Below the pieces are notes generated by a model, which saw only the letters and a list, made by a program, of their open reading frames with translations, ran no database searches and was not told the origin of the DNA. The position numbers and the translations under genes are program-made. From Pseudomonas sp. FP453 (GTDB lineage Bacteria; Pseudomonadota; Gammaproteobacteria; Pseudomonadales; Pseudomonadaceae), in assembly GCF_030687495.1 (NCBI RefSeq), contig NZ_CP117435.1, positions 1,364,001-1,428,000 on the forward strand: a stretch of 64,000 nucleotides of DNA, given 5' to 3'. Below, in pieces: positions 47,352 through 57,708 of the stretch (positions within the stretch are counted from its first letter, which is position 1; each line of letters opens with the position of its first letter).

Positions 47352-47369
47352 GCCGCCCGCAAATGGGCG
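47352..47369 (+). terminator. Weak hairpin after ppc
   Basis: A CCGCCC/GGGCGG stem with a 6-base loop, without a proper T-run. The surrounding 279-base gap (47309-47587) also holds the adk promoter, which I cannot place. Confidence 0.35.
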
Positions 47370-47485
47370 GTCGGCGTTTGTGGCGGCGGGTTGCACCCGG
47401 GCACACCCTACCTATGACGCATGCCCTGCGCGGGTTCCTGCGACTTTTGGCGGCTTGTATGGTGACGGCCCGCTGTGTATCTTGA

Positions 47486-48235
<750 letters not shown>

Positions 48236-48257
48236 TCCCTCGATTTGCTTCACCTAT

Positions 48258-48287
48258 AACGGCCCGCTTGCGGGCCGTTGTTGTTTA
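48258..48287 (+). terminator. Terminator after adk
   Basis: AACGGCCCG/CGGGCCGTT stem (9 bp) with a CTTG loop, then TGTTGTTT. Confidence 0.8.
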
Positions 48288-48325
48288 TACTGGCGCACTT
48301 TTTTTCGACTTGGACACCCACACCG

Positions 48326-49012
48326 ATGAGCACCCTGCTGGCCCTGGACACCGCGACTGAAGCTTGCTCCGTTGCCCTGCTGCACGATGGCAAGGTTACG
48401 AGCCACTACGAGGTGATCCCGCGCCTGCATGCGCAGAAGCTGTTGCCAATGATCAAGCAACTGCTGGAAGACGCCGGCACCACCCTGGCGGCGGTCGATG
48501 CCATCGCCTTCGGCCGTGGCCCCGGCGCGTTTACCGGTGTGCGCATTGCCATTGGCGTGGTGCAGGGCCTGGCGTTTGCCCTGGAGCGCCCGGTGTTGCC
48601 GGTGTCCAACCTCGCCGTGCTGGCCCAGCGCGCCTTGCGCGAGCATGGCGCCCGGCAGGTGGCCGCGGCCATCGATGCGCGCATGGACGAAGTCTATTGG
48701 GGCTGCTACCGCGAGACAGCGGGGGAGATGCGCCTGGTGGGCGTTGAAGCCGTGCAGCCACCAGAGGCGTCGGTATTACCGCAGGATGCCAGCGGTGACT
48801 GGTTCGGTGCGGGCACCGGCTGGGGTTATGGCGAGCGCATCGGTGTGCAGTTGGTGGGCCAGGATCGGGCCATGTTGCCTCACGCCGAAGACCTGCTGAC
48901 CTTGGCACGCTTTGCTTTCGAGCGTGGCGAAGGGATTCCCGCCGACCAGGCGGCGCCGGTTTACCTGCGCGATAAGGTTGCGCAGACCAAGGCCGAACGC
49001 GGGATTATTTGA
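48326..49012 (+). CDS. tsaB: tRNA threonylcarbamoyladenosine biosynthesis protein TsaB
   Basis: The 228-aa ASKHA-fold scaffold of the TsaD-TsaB-TsaE complex makes t6A37 in tRNA. Visible are the N-terminal ILALDT-like MSTLLALDTATEACSVAL and the family motif GRGPGAFTGVRIAIG near residue 68. The C-terminus is complete (PVYLRDKVAQTK). Position behind adk is conserved in Pseudomonas. Confidence 0.95.
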   Translation: MSTLLALDTATEACSVALLHDGKVTSHYEVIPRLHAQKLLPMIKQLLEDAGTTLAAVDAIAFGRGPGAFTGVRIAIGVVQGLAFALERPVLPVSNLAVLAQRALREHGARQVAAAIDARMDEVYWGCYRETAGEMRLVGVEAVQPPEASVLPQDASGDWFGAGTGWGYGERIGVQLVGQDRAMLPHAEDLLTLARFAFERGEGIPADQAAPVYLRDKVAQTKAERGII

Positions 49013-49172
49013 CGTCAAAAGTGTGGGCATTTTCCGGCGAAAATCGCCAATCGTCAGAATTTGCCCCGGCTTTTAAACCTTTTTCAAATTATGTGTTCTA
49101 GTTATCACCAGAGCATTTGCGCGCTACGGATTGCGCCACTAAAATGCCATTACTGATAGCGAGTTCGCGCCC

Positions 49173-49463
49173 ATGCGTATTGATGGCTTTTCCTCACAGT
49201 CCTACCCAATCAAGCGCAAGCCGCGTAAGGCCAATGCGACGGTGGACGACGCTGTCGAGGATTCGCCGGACTTCATCGAAGTCCAGGCCGATGCGCAGGC
49301 CAACGCCCAAGCCCGTATCAGCGGTCTTCCCGCCCGTCAGCAAGACATGGTCTTCCCCCGCTCCATGAGCAAAAGCGTTGCCACCGCCCTGGCCAGCTAC
49401 CTGACCACCGCCGGCTTTGTCGAATGGGATATGGAAGTGCTGGGTCTCGACATCCACATCTGA
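49173..49463 (+). CDS. Hypothetical protein (96 aa)
   Basis: The product starts MRIDGFSSQSYPIKRKPRK, a polar and probably disordered N-terminus, and ends in a helical segment, SMSKSVATALASYLTTAGFV, before an acidic tail. It is probably secreted or flagellum-like in composition but has no signal peptide. Its stop overlaps the next start by 1 base (TGATG), implying coupled translation with the DUF72 gene. It is found in Pseudomonas near tsaB as far as I recall; function is unknown. Confidence 0.7.
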   Translation: MRIDGFSSQSYPIKRKPRKANATVDDAVEDSPDFIEVQADAQANAQARISGLPARQQDMVFPRSMSKSVATALASYLTTAGFVEWDMEVLGLDIHI

Positions 49464-50325
49464 TGCGCCTGCCTTATTTCATCGGTTGCCCGTCCTGGAG
49501 TGAAAACGCCTGGCGCGAGTACCTGTACCCGGCCGATGCGCGTTCCAGCGATTACCTCTCCCTCTATTCCCAGGTCTTCAACGCCGTTGAAGGCAACACC
49601 ACGTTTTATGCGCGCCCCTCAGCCGCCACGGTGCAGCGCTGGGCCGAGGTCATGCCCAAGGATTTTCGCTTCACGGCGAAATTCCCGGGTGATATCAGCC
49701 ATGGCGGCGACTTGCGTGAGCAATTGCCGGCCGCGGAGAGCTTTGTCGGCTTGATGAGCCCGCTGGGTGAGCGTGTGTCGCCGATGTGGCTGCAATTGTC
49801 GGCGACGTTCTCACCGCAGCGGCTCGCCGAGTTGGCGGGGTTTATCGACGGCCTGGAGCGCCCGCTGGCGGTGGAAGTGCGCCATCCCGAGTTCTTCGCC
49901 AAGGGCGACGCCGAGCGCATGCTCAACCGGGCTATTGCGTGACCGGGGCGTTGAGCGCATCTGCCTGGACCCGCGGGCGCTGTTCAGTTGCACGTCGACC
50001 TCGGCAGCAGTGCTGCATGCCCAGGCGAAAAAACCCAAGGTGCCGCCACGTCCGGCCGCGCTGACGCTGTTTCCCCAGGTGCGATTTATCGGCCATCCCG
50101 AGCTGGAAGCCAACGATCCGTTCCTGGTCCCGTGGGTCGCCAAAGTCGCCGACTGGATCGAAGAGGGCCGCACGCCCTACGTGTTCCTGCATACCTCGGA
50201 CAACCGCCTGGCAGCGCAACTGGCCCTGCGCTTCCATGATCAACTGATGGCACGCCTGCCCGGATTACCGCCGCTGCCGACCCTGAATCGAGCGCCCGCT
50301 GTGGAACAACTGGGGGTTACTCTAA
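49463..50325 (+). CDS. DUF72 family protein (YecE-like), two extra bases
   Basis: The composite TIM-barrel-like protein is about 286 aa. It starts LPYFIGCPSWSENAWREYLYP, typical of DUF72, and later has NTTFYARPSAATVQRWAE and VEVRHPEFF. The frame breaks in a GGG run at 49929-49931, where AERMLNR should continue as LLRDRGVERICLDPRAL. A second extra G in a GGGGG run at 50312-50316 hides the natural stop TAA at 50323-50325. Without that correction the frame would run 74 bases further, 47 of them into the next gene. Function of the family is unknown. Confidence 0.82.
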
Positions 50326-50352
50326 GGCTCCTTTTTTCGCCAGGAGCCAGAC

Positions 50353-51180
50353 ATGGATGCCCAAACCCTTCGCGCCGAAACCTTCAAGGCCCTGCATGAG
50401 CGTGATCGTGCCTTCGTGATGCCCAATCCGTGGGATGCCGGCTCCGCGATCATGCTCGCCAGCCTCGGCTTTGAAGCCCTGGCCACCACCAGTGCCGGCT
50501 ATGCATTCAGCCTTGGTCGGCCGGATGCGGAAGGCGCGTTGTCCCTGGAAGACACCTTGAGCAATGCCAGCGCCATCGTGCAGGCGACCGCGTTACCGGT
50601 GGCGGCGGACCTGGAAAACGGCTTTAGCGACACCCCCGAAGGCTGCGCCCAGACCCTCCTGCGCGCGGCGGCCAGCGGTATCGTCGGTGGCTCCATCGAA
50701 GATGCCACCGGCATTGCGGTTGACCCGATCTATCCCTTCGACTTGTCAGTAGAACGCGTGGAAGCCGCCGTTGCCGCCGCCCGCAGCCTGCCATTTCCCT
50801 TTACCCTGACCGCCCGCGCAGAAAACCTCCTGCATGGCCGCCTGGATTTGCCTGACACCATCCGCCGCCTGCAAGCCTACGCCGAAGCCGGCGCCGACGT
50901 GCTCTACGCGCCGGCCTTGCGCAGTGCCGAGGAAGTGCTGGCGGTGGTCAAGGCCGTCGCGCCCAAGCCGGTGAATGTGTTGATGTCCGGCGGTTTGAAC
51001 CTGAGCGTCGCGCAGTTGAGCGAGATGGGCGTGCGGCGCATCAGCGTCGGCTCGGCCCTGGCCTTGGCGGCGTATGGCGAGTTCTATCGGGCGGCGCAGG
51101 AAGTGGTGGAGTTGGGGACGTTTACCTTCACCGAACGCAAGATGCCGTTCAGCCAGGCCAACGCCTTTTTCAAGGACTGA
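50353..51180 (+). CDS. Isocitrate lyase/PEP mutase superfamily protein (oxaloacetate decarboxylase-like)
   Basis: The 275-aa TIM-barrel enzyme has VMPNPWDAGSAIMLASLGFE near residue 23, AADLENGFSDTPEG near 92 with metal-binding acidic residues, and GGSIEDATG near 115. The typical cysteine motif of true isocitrate lyases is absent, and the closest families are PEP mutase-like carbon-carbon lyases and oxaloacetate decarboxylases. AGGAG precedes ATG 50353. Substrate cannot be fixed from sequence alone. Confidence 0.85.
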   Translation: MDAQTLRAETFKALHERDRAFVMPNPWDAGSAIMLASLGFEALATTSAGYAFSLGRPDAEGALSLEDTLSNASAIVQATALPVAADLENGFSDTPEGCAQTLLRAAASGIVGGSIEDATGIAVDPIYPFDLSVERVEAAVAAARSLPFPFTLTARAENLLHGRLDLPDTIRRLQAYAEAGADVLYAPALRSAEEVLAVVKAVAPKPVNVLMSGGLNLSVAQLSEMGVRRISVGSALALAAYGEFYRAAQEVVELGTFTFTERKMPFSQANAFFKD

Positions 51181-51181
51181 G

Positions 51182-51802
51182 TCAGGCGGCCAGGCGCAGG
51201 TTCTGCGTGACCAGCGGGCGCGCCCAATAGTAGTCGAAGTCCAGGGCCTTCTGTTGCTCCACCAGTTCTTCGTCCGGGTACGGCGTGGCGGCGGGTGGCA
51301 GCAGGTCCAGTTCGAACTCGGCGATGGGCAGGTGCAGGGGGCGCGGTTCGGGCGCAGGGCCTGGTTCCGGCAACGGTTGGCCAGCAGTCAGTACGATCGG
51401 ACGGACCCAGCCACTGTCGAAATTCTGCCGGCGCTGTTGGGCGACGATTTCGTCGTCCGGGAACGGTGTGGCCGCCGGTGGCAGCAATTCGGTCTCGAAC
51501 TCGGCGATCGGCAGGAACAGCGGCTCAGGCGGGGCGATCTCGGTGTCTTTCACGTCGCACTCACGCTGGGTGAGGATCTGTGACAGCAAGTCGGCGCCAG
51601 CGCGGGGTTCAACTTCCGGGTCCAGCGGTTCCGGCGCCTGGGCGGCGAGCGCGTCCGGCGTGCCGCCGAGCTGCTCGGCCAACGCCCGGGCGAAGAAGTC
51701 CTGCCACACATGACTCACCCCGGCCAGCGCTTGGGTATTGCGCAGGCCGTAGTGGTTGTGGGTCGGCAGTACACCGATGGTTTGGGGAAGAATGTCTGAC
51801 AT
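51182..51802 (-). CDS. Hypothetical protein with two internal repeats (206 aa)
   Basis: I do not recognise a family. The start is ATG 51802 (MSDILPQTIGVLPTHNHYGL); the longer frame to 52042 is antisense to rsmJ. The C-terminal half holds two copies of about 50 residues, each built as LPIAEFE, a short spacer, LLPPAATPxPD, then EIVAQQ or ELVEQQ and a WxRP ending. The protein is acidic, Pro-rich and has no signal peptide or membrane helix. It is divergent from rsmJ and ends 1 base after the PEP-mutase-like gene. A binding or scaffold role is possible. Confidence 0.7.
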   Translation of the reverse strand: MSDILPQTIGVLPTHNHYGLRNTQALAGVSHVWQDFFARALAEQLGGTPDALAAQAPEPLDPEVEPRAGADLLSQILTQRECDVKDTEIAPPEPLFLPIAEFETELLPPAATPFPDDEIVAQQRRQNFDSGWVRPIVLTAGQPLPEPGPAPEPRPLHLPIAEFELDLLPPAATPYPDEELVEQQKALDFDYYWARPLVTQNLRLAA

Positions 51803-51898
51803 TTTTCTCGGTCGACGCTCAGCTCTGGCAAAATACCTGACTGTTGGTTTTATCGGCCGTTGTTTGCCGATCCTTAATATTTTTGAGCGTAGCGATTG

Positions 51899-52681
51899 AT
51901 GAGCGAACAACCAGCGGCCAGCCGCATCCGGGTCGAGGCCTTGGCCGAGGGTTTCCAGGCCCTGGCCGAACAATGGGCGGCCCGGCTTGACCTGCCTTTG
52001 CAACTGGCGGATGCGGATTTTTCCCTGCAGGTCGGCGAGCAAGGCCTACAGCTGCAACAGCTCGGGCCTGACGCGCCAGGGGCGGTGCGCGTGGATTTCG
52101 TCGAAGGCGGCGCGGCACACCGGCGTTTATACGGCGGCGGCAGCGGGCAGATGATTGCCAAGGCCGTGGGCATCGCCCAAGGCGTGCGACCACGGGTGCT
52201 GGACGCGACGGCTGGGCTGGGCAAGGACGCGTTCGTGCTGGCCAGCCTGGGCTGCGACATGAGCCTGATCGAGCGCCAGCCGCTGATCGGCGCCTTGCTC
52301 GAAGACGGCCTGGCACGCGGTGCGGATGATTTTGAAGTGGCGCCGATCGTGGCGCGCATGAAACTGCTCAAGGGCAATTCCATCGACGTAATGCGCAACT
52401 GGGAGGGCGAGCCGCCGCAGGTGATCTACCTCGACCCGATGTTCCCGCACCGTGAGAAAACGGCCCTGGTGAAGAAGGAAATGCGCCTGTTCCGGCCGTT
52501 GGTCGGCGATGACCCGGATGCCCCGGCCTTGCTCGCTGCGGCGCTGGCCCTGGCCAGCCACCGGGTGGTGGTGAAACGGCCGCGCAAGGCGCCGTGCATC
52601 GAGGGGCCCAAGCCGAGCCATGCGTTGGATGGCAAGTCCAGCCGGTATGATATTTATCCGAAGAAGGCGCTCAAGGGCTGA
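51899..52681 (+). CDS. rsmJ: 16S rRNA (guanine-1516-N2) methyltransferase
   Basis: The 260-aa SAM-dependent enzyme modifies G1516 of 16S rRNA. It has the SAM motif [19 protein letters not shown] near residue 100, and the catalytic phrase [10 protein letters not shown] near 180, typical of RsmJ. The C-terminus ends [12 protein letters not shown] 51899 is used; a TTG 3 bases upstream is in frame. Confidence 0.93.
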   Translation: MSEQPAASRIRVEALAEGFQALAEQWAARLDLPLQLADADFSLQVGEQGLQLQQLGPDAPGAVRVDFVEGGAAHRRLYGGGSGQMIAKAVGIAQGVRPRVLDATAGLGKDAFVLASLGCDMSLIERQPLIGALLEDGLARGADDFEVAPIVARMKLLKGNSIDVMRNWEGEPPQVIYLDPMFPHREKTALVKKEMRLFRPLVGDDPDAPALLAAALALASHRVVVKRPRKAPCIEGPKPSHALDGKSSRYDIYPKKALKG

Positions 52682-52706
52682 GTTTTTCAGTGGCCTTCAG
52701 GGCCTC

Positions 52707-52778
52707 ATCGCAGGCAAGCCAGCTCCCACATTTGAAAGTATTCACAAATCAACATGTGGGAGCTGGCTTGCCTGCGAT
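52707..52778. repeat. REP pair in outward orientation
   Basis: The two REP arms are arranged back to back: ATCGCAGGCAAGCCAGCTCC first, then the inverted copy, separated by about 25 bases. This is opposite to the other doublets in the window. It lies between rsmJ and mexL, at the ends of convergent genes. Confidence 0.85.
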
Positions 52779-52804
52779 AGCGCCAGCCCCGGCAACACAA
52801 GGCC

Positions 52805-53440
52805 TCAGGTCCGATAAGCGCGCATAAACAACCCCACCACATCCTGCACATGCGCCTCGGCGGCTTCTTCACTCAACGGCCCGCCACAGCCATACAGCAA
52901 GCAGAAATTCGCCGTGCCCTTGAGCAGGCAAAAGAAGTGCTCGGCCGCCGTAAACGGTTTGTCGATGCTCAGCGCACCGCTCTGGTCGATCTTGCTCAAC
53001 AGGCGCTCCATGCCTTGCAGCATGCGCATCGGCCCCGCCTCGAAAAAGATCTGCGAGAGTTTCACGTCCTGATTGCCGGTGGTCATCATCAGGCGATGCA
53101 GGTTCACCGATTCCTCGCTGTTGATCAGCCGATGGAACCCCCGCGCAATATTCAGCAACACCGTCTCCACGGGCATGTCGGCGGGCAGCTCGAAGTACAT
53201 CACCGGCAGTTGTTCCTCGCACGTCGCCACCACGGCGGCGGTGAACAAGGTCTCTTTGTCGGTGAAGTGGCTGTAGACGGTCAGCTTCGACACGCCGGCT
53301 TCCAGTGCTACCGCGTCCATGCTGGTACTGGCGTAGCCATTGCTCAAAAACAGGATTTTCGCGGCTTCGAGGATAGCCTGGCGTTTTGCCATGTCCTTGG
53401 GACGCCCGGGGCTATTGGTGTTGAGAGGATTGTCGGACAT
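52805..53440 (-). CDS. mexL: MexL-like TetR repressor of the mexJK efflux operon
   Basis: The 211-aa regulator has a typical HTH near residues 18-62 (KRQAILEAAKILFLSNGYAS, then AGVSKLTVYSHFTDKETLF). Length, divergent position and the neighbouring adaptor and pump genes match MexL of P. aeruginosa, which represses mexJK and itself. Start is ATG 53440 with AAAGGTG upstream; the very long frame beyond it is antisense to mexJ. Two operator-like palindromes lie in the 93-base gap to mexJ. Confidence 0.82.
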   Translation of the reverse strand: MSDNPLNTNSPGRPKDMAKRQAILEAAKILFLSNGYASTSMDAVALEAGVSKLTVYSHFTDKETLFTAAVVATCEEQLPVMYFELPADMPVETVLLNIARGFHRLINSEESVNLHRLMMTTGNQDVKLSQIFFEAGPMRMLQGMERLLSKIDQSGALSIDKPFTAAEHFFCLLKGTANFCLLYGCGGPLSEEAAEAHVQDVVGLFMRAYRT

Positions 53441-53451
53441 TTTCACCTTTA

Positions 53452-53499
53452 ATACTGGACTGGTGAGTTTGGTATTAATAACATACCGGCCAGTATAAT
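53452..53499. promoter_or_regulatory. Paired MexL-type operators and mexJ promoter
   Basis: ATACCGGCCAGTAT (53483-53496) is nearly palindromic and overlaps a perfect TATAAT -10 (53494-53499) for mexJ, with TTGGTA about 19 bases upstream. A second copy, ATACTGGACTGGTG (53452-53465), lies near the mexL start. Repressor binding to both would shut off the divergent promoters. Confidence 0.6.
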
Positions 53500-53533
53500 T
53501 ATTCCTAGCTCCATTTGCGAAAGGTCCTTCAGC

Positions 53534-54634
53534 ATGCGCAGTACTTTCCTGCCCCTTGCGTTGCCTGTCAGCTTGGCTTTCCTGCTGGCCGCCTGCGGTC
53601 ACGAGGAAGCCCCCCAGACCGTTATCCGCCCGGCCATGGTGGTGCAACCGCAGCCTTCGGCGCAGGCGACTGACAGCTACCCCGGCGAAGTACGTGCGCG
53701 CTATGAGCCGGACCTGGCCTTTCGCATTGGCGGCAAAGTCAGCAAGCGCCTGGTGGAGGAGGGCGAGCGGGTCAAGGCCAACCAGCCTTTGGCCGAGCTG
53801 GACCCGCAAGACGTGCGCCTGCAACTGGAGGCCACCCGCGCCCAAGTGGCCGCCGCCGAGGCCAACCTGAGCCTGGTGCGCGCCGAGCGCGACCGCTACA
53901 AGACCCTGATGGACCGTCAGATGGTCAGCCGTTCGCAGTACGACAATTCGGAAAACCTCTACCGATCCGGCGAAGCACGCCTCAAGCAGATCAAGGCCGA
54001 GTTCGACGTGTCGAGCAACCAGGCCGGGTATGCCACGTTGCGCGCACCGCAGGACGGCGTCGTCGCCAAGCGTGCGGTGGAAGTGGGCCAAGTGGTGTCT
54101 GCCGGCCAGACCGTATTCACCCTGGCCACCGATGGCGAGCGCGAAGTGTTGATCAGCCTGCCGGAGCAAGGCTTCGGTCGGTTCAAGATCGGCCAGCCGG
54201 TGTCCGTCGAGTTGTGGAGCCAGCCTGACCAGCGTTTTGCCGGGCGTATTCGTGAACTGTCGCCGGCCGCTGATCCAAAATCCCGCACCTTTGCCGCACG
54301 CGTGGCGTTCACCGGTGGCAAGGTCCCCGCTGAACTGGGGCAAAGCGCTCGTGTTTTCATACAGGCCGACGGCGTGATTCCCCTGTCGGTGCCGCTGTCT
54401 GCCCTCAGTGCAGAAAATGGCGATTCCTACGTCTGGCGTGTACAGGCGGACAACACCCTTAAGCGCACGCCGGTACGCATCGGCGCCTTCGGCGAGAAAA
54501 GCGTGCCGGTGCTGGAAGGCCTGAGCCCCACGGACTGGGTGATCGCCGCGGGTGTGCATGTGCTCCATGAGGGCCAGCAAGTGCGCCCGGTGGATCGTTC
54601 CAACCGGGTGGTGAATCTGGCGGCCAAGGAGTAG
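53534..54634 (+). CDS. mexJ: MexJ-like RND efflux periplasmic adaptor
   Basis: The 366-aa membrane-fusion protein has a lipoprotein-type signal (LPVSLAFLLAAC, Cys near residue 21). It shows the lipoyl-like half (YPGEVRARYEPDLAFRIGGK), a coiled-coil hairpin (about 90-150) and a beta-barrel region. It bridges the pump to an outer-membrane channel. Length and order match MexJ. In P. aeruginosa MexJK exports triclosan and, with OpmH or OprM, erythromycin; that substrate range is extrapolated here. No outer-membrane channel gene is present. Confidence 0.82.
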   Translation: MRSTFLPLALPVSLAFLLAACGHEEAPQTVIRPAMVVQPQPSAQATDSYPGEVRARYEPDLAFRIGGKVSKRLVEEGERVKANQPLAELDPQDVRLQLEATRAQVAAAEANLSLVRAERDRYKTLMDRQMVSRSQYDNSENLYRSGEARLKQIKAEFDVSSNQAGYATLRAPQDGVVAKRAVEVGQVVSAGQTVFTLATDGEREVLISLPEQGFGRFKIGQPVSVELWSQPDQRFAGRIRELSPAADPKSRTFAARVAFTGGKVPAELGQSARVFIQADGVIPLSVPLSALSAENGDSYVWRVQADNTLKRTPVRIGAFGEKSVPVLEGLSPTDWVIAAGVHVLHEGQQVRPVDRSNRVVNLAAKE

Positions 54635-54640
54635 TCCCCG

Positions 54641-57600
54641 ATGGGTTTCAATCTTTCCGAATGGGCGTTGCGTAATCGCCAGATCGTACTGTTCCTGATG
54701 ATCCTGCTGGCGGTGGTCGGCACCTTGTCCTACACCAAGCTGGGACAAAGCGAAGACCCGCCGTTCACCTTCAAGGCCATGGTGATCAAGACCAACTGGC
54801 CAGGCGCCACGGCCCAGGAAGTCTCGCGCCAGGTCACCGAGCGCATCGAGAAAAAGCTGATGGAGACCGGTGAGTACGAGCGCATCGTGTCGTTCTCGCG
54901 CCCCGGCGAATCCCAGGTCACCTTCATGGCCCGCGACTCCATGCACTCGGCGCAGATCCCCGAGCTGTGGTACCAGGTGCGCAAGAAGATCAGCGATATC
55001 CGCCAGACCCTGCCACCGGATATCCAGGGGCCGTTTTTCAACGATGAATTCGGCACCACCTTTGGCAATATCTACGCCCTGACCGGCGACGGTTTTGACT
55101 ACGCCGTGCTCAAGGACTACGCCGACCGCATCCAGATTCAACTGCAACGGGTGCCGGATGTGGGCAAGGTTGAGTTGCTTGGCCTACAGGACGAGAAGAT
55201 CTGGATCGAACTGTCCAACCTCAAGCTGGCCACTCTTGGCTTGCCGTTGGCGGCCGTACAGCAGGCCTTGCAGGAGCAGAACGCAGTCTCCACCGCCGGT
55301 TTCTTCGAAACCCCGACCGAACGCGTGCAGCTGCGGGTGTCGGGCAACTTCAAGACGGTGGAGGAGATCCGCAACTTCCCGATCCGCGTCGGTGACCGCA
55401 CCTTCCGCATCGGCGACGTGGCGGACATCCACCGGGGCTTCAACGACCCACCGGCCCCGCGTATGCGCTACATGGGCGCGGACGCCATCGGCCTGGCGGT
55501 GGCCATGCGCGACGGCGGCGACATCCTGGTGCTGGGCAAGGCCCTGGAAGGCGAGTTCGCACGCCTGCAGAAGAATCTTCCGGCAGGTATGGAGCTGCGC
55601 AAGGTGTCGGACCAACCGGCCGCGGTGAAAACCAGTGTCGGCGAATTCGTCCAGGTCCTGGCCGAGGCCTTGGCCATCGTGTTGCTGGTGAGCTTTTTCT
55701 CCCTCGGCGTGCGCACCGGCATGGTGGTGGCCCTGGCGATTCCGCTGGTGTTGGCAATGACCTTTGCCAGCATGTATTACCTCGGCATCGGCTTGCACAA
55801 GATCTCCCTCGGTGCACTGGTACTGGCCCTGGGCCTGCTGGTGGACGACGCAATCATCGCCGTGGAAATGATGGCGATCAAAATGGAACAGGGCTACGAC
55901 CGGCTCAAGGCCGCGAGTTTCGCCTGGACCAGCACCGCGTTCCCGATGCTCACCGGCACGCTGATCACCGCCGCCGGTTTCTTGCCGATTGCCACCGCGC
56001 AATCGAGTACCGGCGAATACACCCGCTCGATCTTCCAGGTGGTGACTATCGCCCTGCTGGCCTCGTGGGTCGCCGCTGTAGTGTTCGTGCCGTACCTGGG
56101 GGAAAAACTCCTGCCGGACCTGGCGAAGATTCACGCGGCCAAGCACGGTACTGACGGGCCAGATCCCTACGGCACACCCTTCTATCAGCGTGTAAGACGT
56201 TTGGTGGAGTGGTGCGTGCGTCGGCGCAAAACCGTGATCGTCCTGACCTTGCTGCTGTTTATCGGCTCGGTGGCGCTGTTTCGTTTTGTGCCGCAGCAGT
56301 TCTTCCCGGCTTCTGGTCGCCTGGAGCTGATGGTCGACCTGAAACTGGCCGAAGGTACGTCCCTGAGCAACACCGCCGATCAGGTCAAACGCCTGGAAGC
56401 GCTGCTCAAGGAGCATGCCGGCATCGACAACTACGTGGCCTATGTCGGCACTGGCTCGCCGCGCTTCTACCTGCCGCTGGACCAGCAATTACCCGCTGCG
56501 AGTTTTGCGCAGTTCGTGGTGTTGGCCAAAACCATCGAAGAGCGCGAAAGCCTGCGCACCTGGCTGATCGAAACCCTCAACGAACAGTTCCCGGCGCTGC
56601 GCTCGCGGGTCACGCGCCTGGAGAACGGCCCGCCCGTGGGTTACCCGGTGCAGTTCCGTGTAACGGGCGAGCACATCGAACAAGTCCGCGCCCTGGCGCG
56701 GAAAGTGGCGGCCAAGGTTCGCGAAAATACCCACGTGGTCAACGTGCACCTGGACTGGGAAGAGCCGAGCAAGATCGTCTACCTCAATATCGACCAGGAC
56801 CGCGCCCGCGCCCTTGGCGTGAGCACCGCCAACCTGTCGAAGTTCCTGCAAAGCTCGCTCACCGGTTCCAGCGTCAGCCAATACCGGGAGGACAACGAGT
56901 TGATCGAGATCCTCCTGCGCGGCACCGTGCATGAACGCACTGAGCTGTCGTTGCTGCCAAGCCTGGCGGTGCCGACCGACAACGGCAAAAGCGTGGCGCT
57001 GTCGCAGATCGCCACCCTGGAGTACGGCTTCGAAGAAGGCATCATCTGGCACCGCAACCGCCTGCCAACGGTGACCGTGCGCGCCGATATCTACGGCAAG
57101 GAACAACCGGCGACCCTGGTCCAGCAAATCCTGCCGACCCTGGCAGGCGTGCGCGCCGAACTGCCGGATGGCTACCTGCTGGACGTCGGCGGCACGGTGG
57201 AAGACTCCGCCCGTGGGCAGAACTCGGTGAAAGCCGGCGTGCCGTTGTTCATCGTGGTGGTGCTGACATTGCTGATGCTGCAACTGCGCAGTTTCTCACG
57301 CACGGCGATGGTGTTTCTGACGGCGCCGTTGGGTTTGATCGGTGTGACGCTGTTCCTGCTGGTATTCCGCCAGCCCTTTGGCTTTGTGGCCATGCTCGGC
57401 ACCATCGCCTTGTCGGGGATGATCATGCGGAACTCGGTGATCCTGGTGGACCAGATCGAACAGGACATCAAGGCCGGCCTCGCGCCATGGCAAGCCATTA
57501 TCGAAGCTACCGTCCGACGCTTCCGTCCGATTGTGCTGACAGCCCTCGCGGCGGTGCTGGCGATGATCCCACTGTCACGCAGTGTGTTCTTCGGGCCGAT

Positions 57601-57706
57601 GGCGGTGGCGATCATGGGCGGGTTGATTGTGGCGACGGCGTTGACCCTATTGTTCCTACCGGCCCTGTATGCTGCGTGGTTCCGAGTGAGGAAGGACGTC
57701 GCGTAA
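54641..57706 (+). CDS. mexK: MexK-like RND multidrug efflux pump
   Basis: The 1021-aa inner-membrane transporter has twelve predicted membrane helices in two groups with two large periplasmic loops. It begins NLSEWALRNRQIVLFLMILL; the proton-relay region reads LGLLVDDAIIAVEMM near residue 400, where the DD pair is the conserved relay element of TM4. The EDPPFTFKAMVIKTNWPGA phrase is typical of the MexK/TriC branch. It starts 6 bases after mexJ. The pump appears complete and uninterrupted. Confidence 0.85.
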   Translation: MGFNLSEWALRNRQIVLFLMILLAVVGTLSYTKLGQSEDPPFTFKAMVIKTNWPGATAQEVSRQVTERIEKKLMETGEYERIVSFSRPGESQVTFMARDSMHSAQIPELWYQVRKKISDIRQTLPPDIQGPFFNDEFGTTFGNIYALTGDGFDYAVLKDYADRIQIQLQRVPDVGKVELLGLQDEKIWIELSNLKLATLGLPLAAVQQALQEQNAVSTAGFFETPTERVQLRVSGNFKTVEEIRNFPIRVGDRTFRIGDVADIHRGFNDPPAPRMRYMGADAIGLAVAMRDGGDILVLGKALEGEFARLQKNLPAGMELRKVSDQPAAVKTSVGEFVQVLAEALAIVLLVSFFSLGVRTGMVVALAIPLVLAMTFASMYYLGIGLHKISLGALVLALGLLVDDAIIAVEMMAIKMEQGYDRLKAASFAWTSTAFPMLTGTLITAAGFLPIATAQSSTGEYTRSIFQVVTIALLASWVAAVVFVPYLGEKLLPDLAKIHAAKHGTDGPDPYGTPFYQRVRRLVEWCVRRRKTVIVLTLLLFIGSVALFRFVPQQFFPASGRLELMVDLKLAEGTSLSNTADQVKRLEALLKEHAGIDNYVAYVGTGSPRFYLPLDQQLPAASFAQFVVLAKTIEERESLRTWLIETLNEQFPALRSRVTRLENGPPVGYPVQFRVTGEHIEQVRALARKVAAKVRENTHVVNVHLDWEEPSKIVYLNIDQDRARALGVSTANLSKFLQSSLTGSSVSQYREDNELIEILLRGTVHERTELSLLPSLAVPTDNGKSVALSQIATLEYGFEEGIIWHRNRLPTVTVRADIYGKEQPATLVQQILPTLAGVRAELPDGYLLDVGGTVEDSARGQNSVKAGVPLFIVVVLTLLMLQLRSFSRTAMVFLTAPLGLIGVTLFLLVFRQPFGFVAMLGTIALSGMIMRNSVILVDQIEQDIKAGLAPWQAIIEATVRRFRPIVLTALAAVLAMIPLSRSVFFGPMAVAIMGGLIVATALTLLFLPALYAAWFRVRKDVA

Positions 57707-57708
57707 TC

